A stretch of 64,000 nt of DNA, taken from the NCBI GenBank assembly GCA_001028025.1, contig LDAQ01000108.1, forward strand, positions 8,209 to 72,208, written 5' to 3'. Position 1 is the first letter of the stretch; each line of letters starts with the position of its first letter. Source of the stretch: Faecalicatena fissicatena. GTDB taxonomy: Bacteria; Bacillota; Clostridia; Lachnospirales; Lachnospiraceae. The notes beneath the pieces are model-generated. The model ran no database searches, had not been told where the DNA came from, and saw only the letters and a list, made by a program, of their open reading frames with translations. Positions 52,283 through 60,432 of this stretch are shown piece by piece. Both the position numbers and the translations under genes were made by a program.

Positions 52283-53698
52283 ATGGATAGGAATCTTTTA
52301 TGTGGTCTGGTAGATGAGAAACAGGATATTTTTGCTGAAATCAGTGATAAAATCTGGGAGTATGCTGAGCCGGCTTTCTATGAAAAAAAATCAATGGAGG
52401 TACAGGTTCAGTGTCTGGAAAAGGAAGGTTTCCAGGTGAGTAAAAACATTGCGGACATTCCGACGGCTTTTAAAGCAAGCTATGGTTCGGGAAAGCCGGT
52501 TATTGCATTTTTGGGTGAATATGATGCACTTCCGATGCTGTCTCAGAAAGCGGACAGCACGGTAAAGGAGGAACTGGCAGAAGCGGGGTTTGGGCATGGA
52601 TGCGGACATCACCTTCTGGGAACCGGGTCCATGCAGGCTGCTGTTGCAGTAAAAGATTATATGGAAAAGACAAAGCTGCGGGGGACAGTCGTATATTTTG
52701 GCTGTCCTGCGGAAGAAGGAGAGGCCGGAAAAGCATTTATGGTAAAAGAACATGCCTTTGAAGGGTGTGATATCTGTCTGACATGGCATCCGTTTTCTTT
52801 TAATGTCTGTTCCATGTCATCCCTGGCAAATGCACGCATCCGGTATACCTTTACAGGAGTGAGTTCGCATGCAGCAACATCGCCTCATCTGGGGCGGAGC
52901 GCACTGGATGCCGTAGAACTTATGAATGTAGGCTGTAATTACCTCAGGGAACATATCCCGCCGGATTGTCGAATTCACTATGCGATTACCAACACAGGAG
53001 GTACAGCACCGAATGTGATACCTGCAAAAGCAGAAGTTCTGTATGCCATCAGAGCACCGAAAATGTCTGATACTGCAGAACTCTGCAGGAGAGTAAATAA
53101 AGTGGCCCGCGGTGCGGCAGAAATGACGGAAACAGAGGTGGAGACGGATATTCATTGCGCCTATGCAGACCTGATTCAGAATAAGGCACTGAACAGGCTT
53201 GTCTATCAGAACATGAACGACTTTGAGATCCTTTATACCCATGAGGAATATGAATATGCCCGAAGGTTCAGGGCCATGTCGGATGAGAATGAGATTGCAC
53301 GTACAAAGGCCCTGGCCGCCGGATTTATTGGCGAAAAGGCGGAGGAAGCATTTTCATCACCTATCGCAAATTTTGTGATTCCCCCGGTAAATATAAAGCA
53401 GGGCTCTAATGACGTGGGAGATGTAAGCCAGTGCATTCCAACCGCCTGTTTCAGCGCGGTGTGCTACGCAATGGGAACCTCGCCTCATTCCTGGCAGGCT
53501 GTTGCACAGGGGAAAAGTTCGCTGGCACATAAAGGGATGTTCTTTGCAGCCAGAGTGCTTGCGGCTACAGCGATTCAAATAATGGAGGAACCCAGGCTGG
53601 CAGAAGATGCCAGGGCGGATTTTATAAAAACTATGGCTGGTAAAACATATGAAAGCTTAATTCCGAAAGGTATAAAGCCGGCAATATTGCGAGGGTAA
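52283..53698 (+). CDS. M20 family amidohydrolase (AbgB-like), first copy
   Basis: 471 residues. Metal-site stretches FLGEYDALP, HGCGHHLLGTG, CPAEEGEAGKAFM, TWHPFSFN and a late HSWQAVAQGKSSLAHKGM fit the M20D group with two-metal hydrolases such as p-aminobenzoyl-glutamate hydrolase subunit B. The lid domain carries GVSSHAATSPHLGRSALDAVELMNVG. It should cleave an amide bond of an N-acyl amino acid. GGAGAGG precedes ATG 52283. It heads a unit with the DUF5058 membrane pair, probably its substrate importer. Confidence 0.9.
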   Translation: MDRNLLCGLVDEKQDIFAEISDKIWEYAEPAFYEKKSMEVQVQCLEKEGFQVSKNIADIPTAFKASYGSGKPVIAFLGEYDALPMLSQKADSTVKEELAEAGFGHGCGHHLLGTGSMQAAVAVKDYMEKTKLRGTVVYFGCPAEEGEAGKAFMVKEHAFEGCDICLTWHPFSFNVCSMSSLANARIRYTFTGVSSHAATSPHLGRSALDAVELMNVGCNYLREHIPPDCRIHYAITNTGGTAPNVIPAKAEVLYAIRAPKMSDTAELCRRVNKVARGAAEMTETEVETDIHCAYADLIQNKALNRLVYQNMNDFEILYTHEEYEYARRFRAMSDENEIARTKALAAGFIGEKAEEAFSSPIANFVIPPVNIKQGSNDVGDVSQCIPTACFSAVCYAMGTSPHSWQAVAQGKSSLAHKGMFFAARVLAATAIQIMEEPRLAEDARADFIKTMAGKTYESLIPKGIKPAILRG

Positions 53699-53769
53699 CG
53701 GTATATTTTTAAACTGACCGGCATGCAGAAAAACAGTCCTGTCCGGTGGTATTGATCAGGAGGCAAAGT

Positions 53770-54492
53770 ATGAGTGAAATCTATTCTTTTATATCAAACA
53801 GTGTTCCAATGGCCGTTTTATGCGGTATAGTCATTATTTTTGTTATGGTGCAGTCTGCTTTGTTTTTCCGGGCTGCCTGGAGACGCTCGGAGGAAATAGG
53901 CATATCTAAGGCAGACAGAAAGAAAATTGTTAAGAGCAGTGCTTTATTTTCCATTGTACCGTCCCTGCCGATTATTATCAGCTATGTTATTCTAATGCCG
54001 GCCCTGGGCAGATTTTTTCCGTGGCTGAGACTGAGTGTCATTGGTTCGGCAACCTATGAGACAATGGCCGCCAACATGGCGGTTACGGCGGCCGGGTACG
54101 ACAGCATATCCGGAGGAGACTTTCCTGCTGAAACATATGTCATGATCATGTGGGCGGTAACACTGGGAATTATGCTGTCAAGCCTGGCAGTACTGATTCT
54201 GAAAAAGTACGATAAGAAAATGCAGACGATCAGTGCGGGAAATAAAGCGCTGGGGACAATGATTACTTCGGTCATGTTTCTTGGCATGATGGCTACATTT
54301 TCCGCGCCGTATATTGTGGATTATAAAAATGTTGTTGCAATTCTTACAATCTTAATATCTGCCGGTACGATGTTCCTGCTGGAATATTTGTCCGGAAAAT
54401 GGAAAACTTTGAAAGAGTTTTCGTTTGCAGTCAGCATGATCGCCGGAATGGCCGGTGCATGTGTCATATCAAATGTAATGGGAGGAATATAA
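53770..54492 (+). CDS. DUF5058 family membrane protein
   Basis: 240 residues from ATG 53770 behind AGGAGG at 53759-53764. Six to seven membrane helices; the family stretch KSSALFSIVPSLPIIISYVILMPALGRFFPWLRLSVIGSATYE is clear. DUF5058 proteins occur with a second membrane protein and M20 hydrolases, pointing to transport of the hydrolase substrate (inference from neighbourhood). It is one base from the next gene. Confidence 0.8.
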   Translation: MSEIYSFISNSVPMAVLCGIVIIFVMVQSALFFRAAWRRSEEIGISKADRKKIVKSSALFSIVPSLPIIISYVILMPALGRFFPWLRLSVIGSATYETMAANMAVTAAGYDSISGGDFPAETYVMIMWAVTLGIMLSSLAVLILKKYDKKMQTISAGNKALGTMITSVMFLGMMATFSAPYIVDYKNVVAILTILISAGTMFLLEYLSGKWKTLKEFSFAVSMIAGMAGACVISNVMGGI

Positions 54493-54493
54493 A

Positions 54494-55183
54494 ATGCAGA
54501 GTTATGATCAGTTTAATAACAAAATACATAAAATGGGTATTCTGACAACTTTGGCGGTTGGCATCCTGTTTATAACTGTCCCTTTGGGGATTACGATTAT
54601 ATTTGGCATAAAGCTGGACTGGAAACAGGTATTTACGGTTTCGGCTCCGATTGCGGTTATATTCGGGATCACCGGGCTCTGTGAGAAATTGTCCATGGCC
54701 CCTGTCATTGGCCCCGGGGCAGTCTACCTGGCATCTTCCACGGGAAATGTCCAAAATATGAAGCTGCCGGCTGCTCTGAACGCTATGCGTGTTGTGGAGT
54801 GTGAAGAGGGGAGCGAGAAGGGGCGCGTTGTTTCGATCATTGCAGTTGCCACTTCTGCCTTTGTAACTACATTCATTGTGTTTTTAGGTATGCTGTTTTT
54901 AGCTCCCCTTGTTGCTCCGCTGTTGTCCAACCCCGTGATATCACCGGCATTTGATAATATGTTCCCGGCACTGCTCGGTCCCATGGTACTGCCTGTACTG
55001 GTGAAGAATTTTAAAGCAGCAATTCTGCCCTTTGGACTTGCAATTATCTTTGCGGTGGTCCTTGGATCCAGATACAGTCAGCTGCAGAGCATCGTGATGG
55101 TTGCAGTAATTCTTTTGTCGATTGGAGTAATGAAGCTGATTATGACCAGAAAAAAGACCGCAGATGAGCAGGCAGAGGGATAA
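54494..55183 (+). CDS. Membrane partner of the DUF5058 protein
   Basis: 229 residues, about six hydrophobic segments (ILTTLAVGILFITVPLGITIIFG, APIAVIFGITGLC, SIIAVATSAFVTTFIVFLGMLFLAPLV, and others). GPGAVYLASSTGNVQNMKLPAALNAM is a conserved-looking loop between helices. No catalytic motif seen. Its start follows the DUF5058 stop by one base with GGGAGGAATA inside that gene's end, so the two are coupled and most likely form one transporter. Followed by a terminator. Confidence 0.7.
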   Translation: MQSYDQFNNKIHKMGILTTLAVGILFITVPLGITIIFGIKLDWKQVFTVSAPIAVIFGITGLCEKLSMAPVIGPGAVYLASSTGNVQNMKLPAALNAMRVVECEEGSEKGRVVSIIAVATSAFVTTFIVFLGMLFLAPLVAPLLSNPVISPAFDNMFPALLGPMVLPVLVKNFKAAILPFGLAIIFAVVLGSRYSQLQSIVMVAVILLSIGVMKLIMTRKKTADEQAEG

Positions 55184-55260
55184 AAGATAACAGAAGACAG
55201 ATAACTGATAAATGAGTAATAGTTTTTTAGTTTTAAATAAAAAGATTACGACAAAGAAAG

Positions 55261-55289
55261 AGGGATGCCGGCGGAAGGCTTCCCTTTTT
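55261..55289 (+). terminator. Terminator between the DUF5058 pair and the OLD gene
   Basis: AGGGA-t-GCC / GGC-t-TCCCT with a 7-base loop and TTTTT. It separates the nuclease gene into its own unit. Confidence 0.75.
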
Positions 55290-55409
55290 CTGGTAAGTGG
55301 ATTTATAAGCAGGTATGTGTTAAAATACAGTCATGAAAAGAACAGAAAGATTAAGTGCAGTATCAGGTGCATAAATATAGAAAAGAAACGAAAAGGGAGG
55401 TGTTCTTTT

Positions 55410-57272
55410 GTGAGGATAACCAGCCTGAGAATCAGAAATTTTAAATATATTCGGAACATGTACATTGAGGATATCGATAACGCCCTGATACTGGTAGGAC
55501 AGAATAATACAGGGAAGACGGCTGTACTGGACGCCATCCGTGCGGTGGGAGGCTCCTATCAGATTCAGCCGGAAGACTTTCAGGAGAATAATTCGAATAT
55601 TGAGGTGTTTGTTTCCCTGGAATTTCTGGAAGAAGACCTGGTACGTCTCCAGAAAAACGGGGTGGTCAGTCAGTACAGACGCTTTGAGGCGTGGAAGGAG
55701 GATTTCAGGAAAAAGCTGCCCTCTTTCGACGATAAGGGGGTTCTGACCTTTGAGTTTATCGCTAATAAAGATGGACGTATACGTTTTAATGACGGTGTAA
55801 AAAAGAATAATGCCTATATTAAGGAAGTGTTTCCGCAGATATACTACATGGACACCCAGCGGGATCTGAATCAGCTGCAGGGAGATCTGCTGATGCTGCA
55901 GGAAGATGCACTTCTGAAAAGAATGCGCTCGGACTGCTGCATTTTTGATCAGGCAAAGATCTGTAATCACTGCTTTGCGTGCATCGGTCTGATCAACCAG
56001 AAAAAACCGGAGGAACTTAACGCTTTTGAGACGGCAAAGCTGCTGGATTATAAACTTTACCAACTCAATCTCAATGACTTCGCGCGGAAAGTGAACGAGA
56101 ATTTCCGGAAAAATGGAGGGCAGGAGGAGATCATTTACTCTATGAACCGCGACGTGGAGCGGATGCTTCTCGTGACCGCAGAGATACGCGGCAGGGAGAA
56201 AAATACGAACTGGCCAGTCTCCCGGATGGGGAAGGGGATGCGCAGTGTCTATATGCTGTCTCTTCTGGAAACTTACACGGAGGGGGAAGACCGGGTTCCA
56301 AGTATCATCATGGTGGAGGAGCCGGAGATTTTTCTTCACCCCAGGCTGCAGAAGGTGTCGGGGGAGATATTGTACCGCCTGTCCAGGAAAAATCAGGTAA
56401 TGTTCTCCACTCATTCTCCGAATCTGCTTCCAAACTTCAGCAGCAGACAGATCCGGCAGGTCGTGCTGGATGAGGATGGCTGTTCGGCTATCCGGGAGCA
56501 GACGGATATCAGTGCGATTCTGGAAGATCTGGGGTACACGGCCAATGACCTGATGAACGTCAATTTTGTATTTATCGTGGAGGGGAAGCAGGATAAAAGC
56601 CGGCTGCCCCTGCTGATAAAAAAATATTATTCTGAGACATATGATGAGGAGGGCAATCTCTCCAGAATCGCCATTGTTACGACGAACAGCTGCACGAATA
56701 TCAAGACTTATGCGAATCTGAAGTATATGAACCAAATTTATCTGAAGGATCAGTTCCTGATGATCCGGGACGGGGACGGGCAGGATCCGGAAAAGCTGAA
56801 GAGGCAGCTCTGCCGTTATTATGAAGAGCGAAATACGGAGGACGTGGATAAGCTGCCCCGGGTCACACCCCGGAATGTGCTGATTCTGCATTACTATTCC
56901 TTTGAAAATTATTTCCTGAATCCAAAGATCATGGCAGAGCTTGGCATTATAGAGACCGAGGAGGCATTCTATGAGATATTTTTGGAAAAATGGAAAGAAT
57001 ACCTCTATAGAATCCGAAGCGGAAGGAAGCTCGTGGAGGTGCTTGGAAGAGAGTTTGAGACTGTGGAGGACGTGAAAATGCATATGGAGGAAATCAGGGT
57101 ATATATGCGGGGCCACAATCTGTATGATATTTTTTACGGGAGATACAGGGAGCAGGAACAGGAGCTGCTGACAAAGTATATTGAGCTTGCGCCAAGAGAA
57201 GAATTCCGGGATATCCTGGATTCCATTGACCAGTTTATTTATTTTGAGAGCAGAAAGAAAAACACAATTTAG
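55410..57272 (+). CDS. OLD-family ATP-dependent endonuclease (AAA ATPase plus TOPRIM)
   Basis: 620 residues from GTG 55410 behind GGGAGGTG; the frame back to 55212 crosses a terminator and is rejected. The ATPase half has ITSLRIRNFKYIRNMYIED, Walker A GQNNTGKTAVLDAI (about 33-46) and Walker B PSIIMVEEPEIFLHP followed by VMFSTHSPNLLPN. The TOPRIM half has FIVEGKQDKSRL with the metal Glu and MIRDGDGQD with the Asp pair. Relatives include phage P2 OLD and Gabija GajA, which defend against phage. No GajB-like helicase is adjacent. A 61-residue gene follows after a hairpin. Confidence 0.9.
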   Translation: MRITSLRIRNFKYIRNMYIEDIDNALILVGQNNTGKTAVLDAIRAVGGSYQIQPEDFQENNSNIEVFVSLEFLEEDLVRLQKNGVVSQYRRFEAWKEDFRKKLPSFDDKGVLTFEFIANKDGRIRFNDGVKKNNAYIKEVFPQIYYMDTQRDLNQLQGDLLMLQEDALLKRMRSDCCIFDQAKICNHCFACIGLINQKKPEELNAFETAKLLDYKLYQLNLNDFARKVNENFRKNGGQEEIIYSMNRDVERMLLVTAEIRGREKNTNWPVSRMGKGMRSVYMLSLLETYTEGEDRVPSIIMVEEPEIFLHPRLQKVSGEILYRLSRKNQVMFSTHSPNLLPNFSSRQIRQVVLDEDGCSAIREQTDISAILEDLGYTANDLMNVNFVFIVEGKQDKSRLPLLIKKYYSETYDEEGNLSRIAIVTTNSCTNIKTYANLKYMNQIYLKDQFLMIRDGDGQDPEKLKRQLCRYYEERNTEDVDKLPRVTPRNVLILHYYSFENYFLNPKIMAELGIIETEEAFYEIFLEKWKEYLYRIRSGRKLVEVLGREFETVEDVKMHMEEIRVYMRGHNLYDIFYGRYREQEQELLTKYIELAPREEFRDILDSIDQFIYFESRKKNTI

Positions 57273-57317
57273 TAATGAAGTTGTTGGGATATATACTGAG
57301 AGAAAGGATAACAGAAG

Positions 57318-57347
57318 GTAGCAGTTCAGACTTGTCTGAACTGTTAC
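57318..57347 (+). promoter_or_regulatory. Stem-loop next to the ribosome site of the 61-residue gene
   Basis: Thirteen-base arms with one mismatch (GTAGCAGTTCAGA / TCTGAACTGTTAC), tetraloop CTTG. The AGGAGG at 57351-57356 begins three bases after the stem. No T-run follows, so translational control or mRNA processing is more likely than termination. Confidence 0.6.
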
Positions 57348-57364
57348 AACAGGAGGAAGAAAAT

Positions 57365-57550
57365 ATGCTGAAATGTTTTTATATAGTAGAAAAAATTGAC
57401 GGAGATTACGCAATGCTTAGAAGAACCGATGAGACAGATCCGACGGCAGAGCCCAAGATGGTGGCGCGGGCGCTTCTCCCTCCGGAAATACAGGAAGGAA
57501 GCCGATTGCTGTACGAATATCTGCAGTACAGTATAGTGGAGCAGATATAA
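57365..57550 (+). CDS. Small DUF3006-like protein, 61 residues
   Basis: Starts at ATG 57365, eight bases after AGGAGG; the longer frame from 57275 crosses the hairpin. KCFYIVEKIDGDYAMLRR, then ALLPPEIQEGSRLLYEYLQ, resembles the small beta-barrel DUF3006 proteins of Firmicutes. Function unknown. It may be a partner of the OLD protein or simply a neighbour. Acidic, no membrane segment. Confidence 0.65.
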   Translation: MLKCFYIVEKIDGDYAMLRRTDETDPTAEPKMVARALLPPEIQEGSRLLYEYLQYSIVEQI

Positions 57551-57621
57551 GCGGTAATGATTTTAGGCGGAGGTCCGCGGGCAGATTCGCGCGATATCCA
57601 AAAAGACTTTTGGGAGGCAGT

Positions 57622-58944
57622 ATGAGAAATACGGATGCATGGAAAGAATGGTTTGAACAAAATGAGCAGGAGATGTTAAAAACAGCGGATGATATTTTCC
57701 GCCATCCGGAATTGTCCGGTCAGGAGTTCTATTCTTCCAGGCGGCTGGCTGATTTTCTGGAAAAAGAGGGGTTTTCTATCCATTGGAATATCGCAGGGTT
57801 TGAAACAGCGTTTATTGCACAGTGGGGCAGCGGTAAGCCCATATTGGGATTCCTGGCGGAGTACGATGCTCTGCCGGGGCTTGGGCAGGAACCGGTCTGT
57901 GAATACCGGTCAGACGGCGGCCCGGGACATGGCTGCGGGCACAATCTTCTGGGAACGGCCTGTGCCGCTGCCGCCTGTGCGCTGAAGGCGCAGATGGAAA
58001 GAGAGGGCGTGCAGGGGACCATCCGGGTGTACGGCTGTCCGGCCGAAGAGATAGTGATCGGCAAAATCAAAATGAATGCGGAAGGTGTCTTTGACGATCT
58101 GTCTGCTGCTATTACCTGGCATCCTTTTGACAGAAACCGGGTCAGTTTCGATATCTGGCAGGCTCAGGATGTGAAGAATTATAAGTTTTACGGTACGGCG
58201 GCCCACGCTGCCAAACATCCGGAAATGGGGCGCTCGGCCCTGGATGCCGCGGAACTGATGAATGTGGGGGTTAATTATCTGCGGGAGCATGTGGCGGATG
58301 ATGTGCGGATGCACTATACCTATACCAACACAGACGGGCCTGCAAACATTGTGCCTGACTATGCGTCTACCAATTACTTTATCCGTTCCAGTAAAAGGGA
58401 CCGGACAGAGGATGCCTCCCGCAGGGTGGATGACTGCGCGCGGGGCGCAGCCCTGATGACAGGGACAAGGGTCGAGATCGAACTTGTGACTTCAAACAGG
58501 GAGATGAAGGTGAACAGAACACTGGCAGAAATTTTTTATCAGGCTATGGAGCAGATCCCTCTCCCGGAACATACGGAGGAGGAGCTCGAGTTCGCCCAGA
58601 AGATAAGCGAGGCGGCAGGCCTTGAAAATGACGGTGTTTATTTTACCGGGCTGGAGCCTCTGGAGGACGAACCGGTAATTCTGTCGATTGGAACCGATGT
58701 GTCAGATGTCAGCCATACGGTGCCGACGGTCATGCTCAGCGCGGCCGTCATGTGCAAAGGGACCCCTCTCCATCATTGGTCTGCCACCGCCCAGGCGGGG
58801 ATGAGCATCGGGCAGAAGGGGATGTTGTATGTGGCATCCTGCATGGCACTGGGGGGGTGGATGCTGATGAAAGAACCGGAAAAGCTGGAGAAGGTATGGC
58901 AGGATTTTGCAGATAAGAAGACCGGAAAAAAACAGGTACTATAA
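57622..58944 (+). CDS. M20 family amidohydrolase (AbgB-like), second copy
   Basis: 440 residues from ATG 57622 behind GGGAGG. Metal motifs FLAEYDALPGLGQE, HGCGHNLLGTA, CPAEEIVIGKIKM, TWHPFDRNR and LHHWSATAQAGMSIGQKGM are those of the first copy, with the lid sequence GTAAHAAKHPEMGRSALDAAELMNVGVNYLREH. The two are paralogues, recognisably similar throughout but well diverged. It should act on a related N-acyl or amide compound. It is the first of several closely packed genes. Confidence 0.9.
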   Translation: MRNTDAWKEWFEQNEQEMLKTADDIFRHPELSGQEFYSSRRLADFLEKEGFSIHWNIAGFETAFIAQWGSGKPILGFLAEYDALPGLGQEPVCEYRSDGGPGHGCGHNLLGTACAAAACALKAQMEREGVQGTIRVYGCPAEEIVIGKIKMNAEGVFDDLSAAITWHPFDRNRVSFDIWQAQDVKNYKFYGTAAHAAKHPEMGRSALDAAELMNVGVNYLREHVADDVRMHYTYTNTDGPANIVPDYASTNYFIRSSKRDRTEDASRRVDDCARGAALMTGTRVEIELVTSNREMKVNRTLAEIFYQAMEQIPLPEHTEEELEFAQKISEAAGLENDGVYFTGLEPLEDEPVILSIGTDVSDVSHTVPTVMLSAAVMCKGTPLHHWSATAQAGMSIGQKGMLYVASCMALGGWMLMKEPEKLEKVWQDFADKKTGKKQVL

Positions 58945-58981
58945 AAATAAAAAAGTAGAAAAAGCAGAAGGAGGGAGCACC

Positions 58982-59131
58982 ATGGGAATAGCCGCTGGTG
59001 GGCTGGGTTATGTGCGTGATACGGCAAGGGTTGTGAGGGAAGACTGCAGGGCAACGGAGGTGCACCAGGTGTACCAGCTTGCTGAGACAGCCAGAAAATA
59101 TCTGAAAAATGTATTTGTGGGGAATTGTTAA
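58982..59131 (+). CDS. Small hypothetical protein, 49 residues
   Basis: ATG 58982 lies eight bases after AGGAGGG, the strongest ribosome site in this stretch. It reads MGIAAGGLGYVRDTARVVRE, then helical sequence ending LAETARKYLKNVFVGNC. No family recognised and no membrane segment. It ends one base before the DUF188 gene start, so the two are probably coupled. Confidence 0.6.
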   Translation: MGIAAGGLGYVRDTARVVREDCRATEVHQVYQLAETARKYLKNVFVGNC

Positions 59132-59132
59132 A

Positions 59133-59597
59133 ATGAAAATAATAGTAGATGCAGATGCCTGCCCTGTGATCGGGATTGTGGAAGCAGAAGCGCGGCAGAA
59201 TGAGATTCCGGTCACCCTGGTCTGTGACACGGCGCACCTGTTCGATTCAGCATACAGCAGGGTTGTAACGGTGGAAAAGGGTGCGGATTCGGCTGATTTT
59301 AAAATAGTTACACTGGCGGTAAAAGGCGATATAGTAGTGACTCAGGATTACGGTGTGGCATCCATGTGCCTTGGCAAAGGTGTTTTCCCGATTCACCAGA
59401 GCGGAAAATGGTATACCACGGAAAACATCGATCAGATGATGTTTGAGCGGCACATTGCCAAAGAGGTGAGAAGAAAATCCAGGAAGAACCATCTCAAAGG
59501 GCCGAAGAAACGGACACCGGAAGATGACGAGCATTTCCGGGAGTCATTGAGGCGGCTGATCGCAAAAGTAAGGAAAGAGGCGGAAGAATCGGTATGA
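59133..59597 (+). CDS. YaiI/YqxD family protein (DUF188, UPF0178)
   Basis: 154 residues. Family features: opening KIIVDADACPVIGIVEAEA, VCDTAHLFDS, GADSADFKIV, GDIVVTQDYGVASMCLGKG with acidic residues of a PIN-like nuclease fold, and a basic tail (RRKSRKNHLKGPKKR). Biochemical role not established for the family. The ribosome site is weak; translation may depend on the small gene just upstream. It overlaps the cyclase gene by 4 bases. Confidence 0.92.
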   Translation: MKIIVDADACPVIGIVEAEARQNEIPVTLVCDTAHLFDSAYSRVVTVEKGADSADFKIVTLAVKGDIVVTQDYGVASMCLGKGVFPIHQSGKWYTTENIDQMMFERHIAKEVRRKSRKNHLKGPKKRTPEDDEHFRESLRRLIAKVRKEAEESV

Positions 59598-60169
59598 AGC
59601 TGTATGATATTACAAGGGAATTGTTTGGCACGGAGGTATATCCTGGAGACCCTGCGCCGGAGTATGAACGTCTGCTGGAGGTAAGAAACGGGGATGCGTG
59701 TAATCTGACTTATCTGAAAATGTGCGCCCATAATGGAACACATATGGATGCTCCCAGACATTTTCTGGACGAGGGAAAGGCCATTGATGAGCTTCCCCTG
59801 GAACAGGTAATGGGAAAATGCAGCGTTGTGGAATTCGACGGCATTCTGGACGGGAAGCAGGCGGGGCGGATGATAGACGGGAAAGAAAAGAAGGTGTTAT
59901 GGAAAGGCCGTGTTGTCTTTACAGAGGGGGCGGCAGAGGCTTTTGCAGAGGCCGGGATGGAGCTGGCCGGAGTGGAAAGCCAGACCGTGGGGCCGCCGGA
60001 TGCACCGGCCGGGGTGCACAGGATCCTGCTGGGAGCCGGCATGGCGATACTGGAAGGGCTGAATCTGGAGAAGGTAGAGTGCGGAAACTACTTTCTGTGT
60101 GCCCAGCCACTGAAACTGGGGGGATGCGACGGGGCTCCGTGCCGGGCGGTTCTGATAGCGGAAATTTGA
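59594..60169 (+). CDS. Cyclase/kynurenine-formamidase-like metal hydrolase
   Basis: 191 residues. KMCAHNGTHMDAPRHFLDEG holds the HxGTHxDxPxH metal motif, and DAPAGVHRILLGAGMAILEGLNLEKV the later family block. Members hydrolyse formamides or cyclic esters, e.g. N-formylkynurenine. Start overlaps the DUF188 stop by 4 bases. Linked to M20 amidohydrolases, it may help degrade an aromatic or cyclic amide (inference). Confidence 0.88.
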   Translation: MKLYDITRELFGTEVYPGDPAPEYERLLEVRNGDACNLTYLKMCAHNGTHMDAPRHFLDEGKAIDELPLEQVMGKCSVVEFDGILDGKQAGRMIDGKEKKVLWKGRVVFTEGAAEAFAEAGMELAGVESQTVGPPDAPAGVHRILLGAGMAILEGLNLEKVECGNYFLCAQPLKLGGCDGAPCRAVLIAEI

Positions 60170-60197
60170 TACAGCGGGAGTTGGAGAGGAGAAAAGT

Positions 60198-60377
60198 ATG
60201 AGAAAAGCGCAGATTATCAGTCTGGCAGTACTGATCATTACGCTGCTTATAATGGGGATTAATATATTTGTGAGCCCTCTTTCCGACTGGATTGTGAGGA
60301 TAGACGGTATTATTATGCTGTTTGCCCTGGCAGCTGTTTCTTACTGCACGGTGAAGATTAGCAGAGGAAACGAATAA
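60198..60377 (+). CDS. Small two-helix membrane protein, 59 residues
   Basis: ATG 60198 follows GGAGAGGAG. Two hydrophobic helices (IISLAVLIITLLIMGINIFV and IIMLFALAAVSYCTV) are separated by SPLSDWIVRIDG. It resembles the small membrane proteins that often end clostridial operons; no function is known. It is the last gene before a pair of REP-like palindromes. Confidence 0.6.
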   Translation: MRKAQIISLAVLIITLLIMGINIFVSPLSDWIVRIDGIIMLFALAAVSYCTVKISRGNE

Positions 60378-60392
60378 ATTTCCTGGGGCAAG

Positions 60393-60432
60393 AGGGGTCA
60401 GACCCCTATGGCAAGGGGGTCAGACCCCTTTT
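60393..60432. repeat. Two tandem REP-like palindromes (copies 4 and 5)
   Basis: Cores at 60393-60407 and 60413-60432, both GGGGTC-A-GACCCC. The second contains the stop and last three codons (Lys-Gly-Val) of the yaaA gene on the minus strand. Confidence 0.85.

Noticed and set aside
55320..57413. A 697-codon open frame on the minus strand opposite the OLD gene
   Set aside because: It is the exact shadow of a well-supported gene with Walker and TOPRIM motifs, has no ribosome site and reads as low-complexity Leu/His/Ile-rich sequence.
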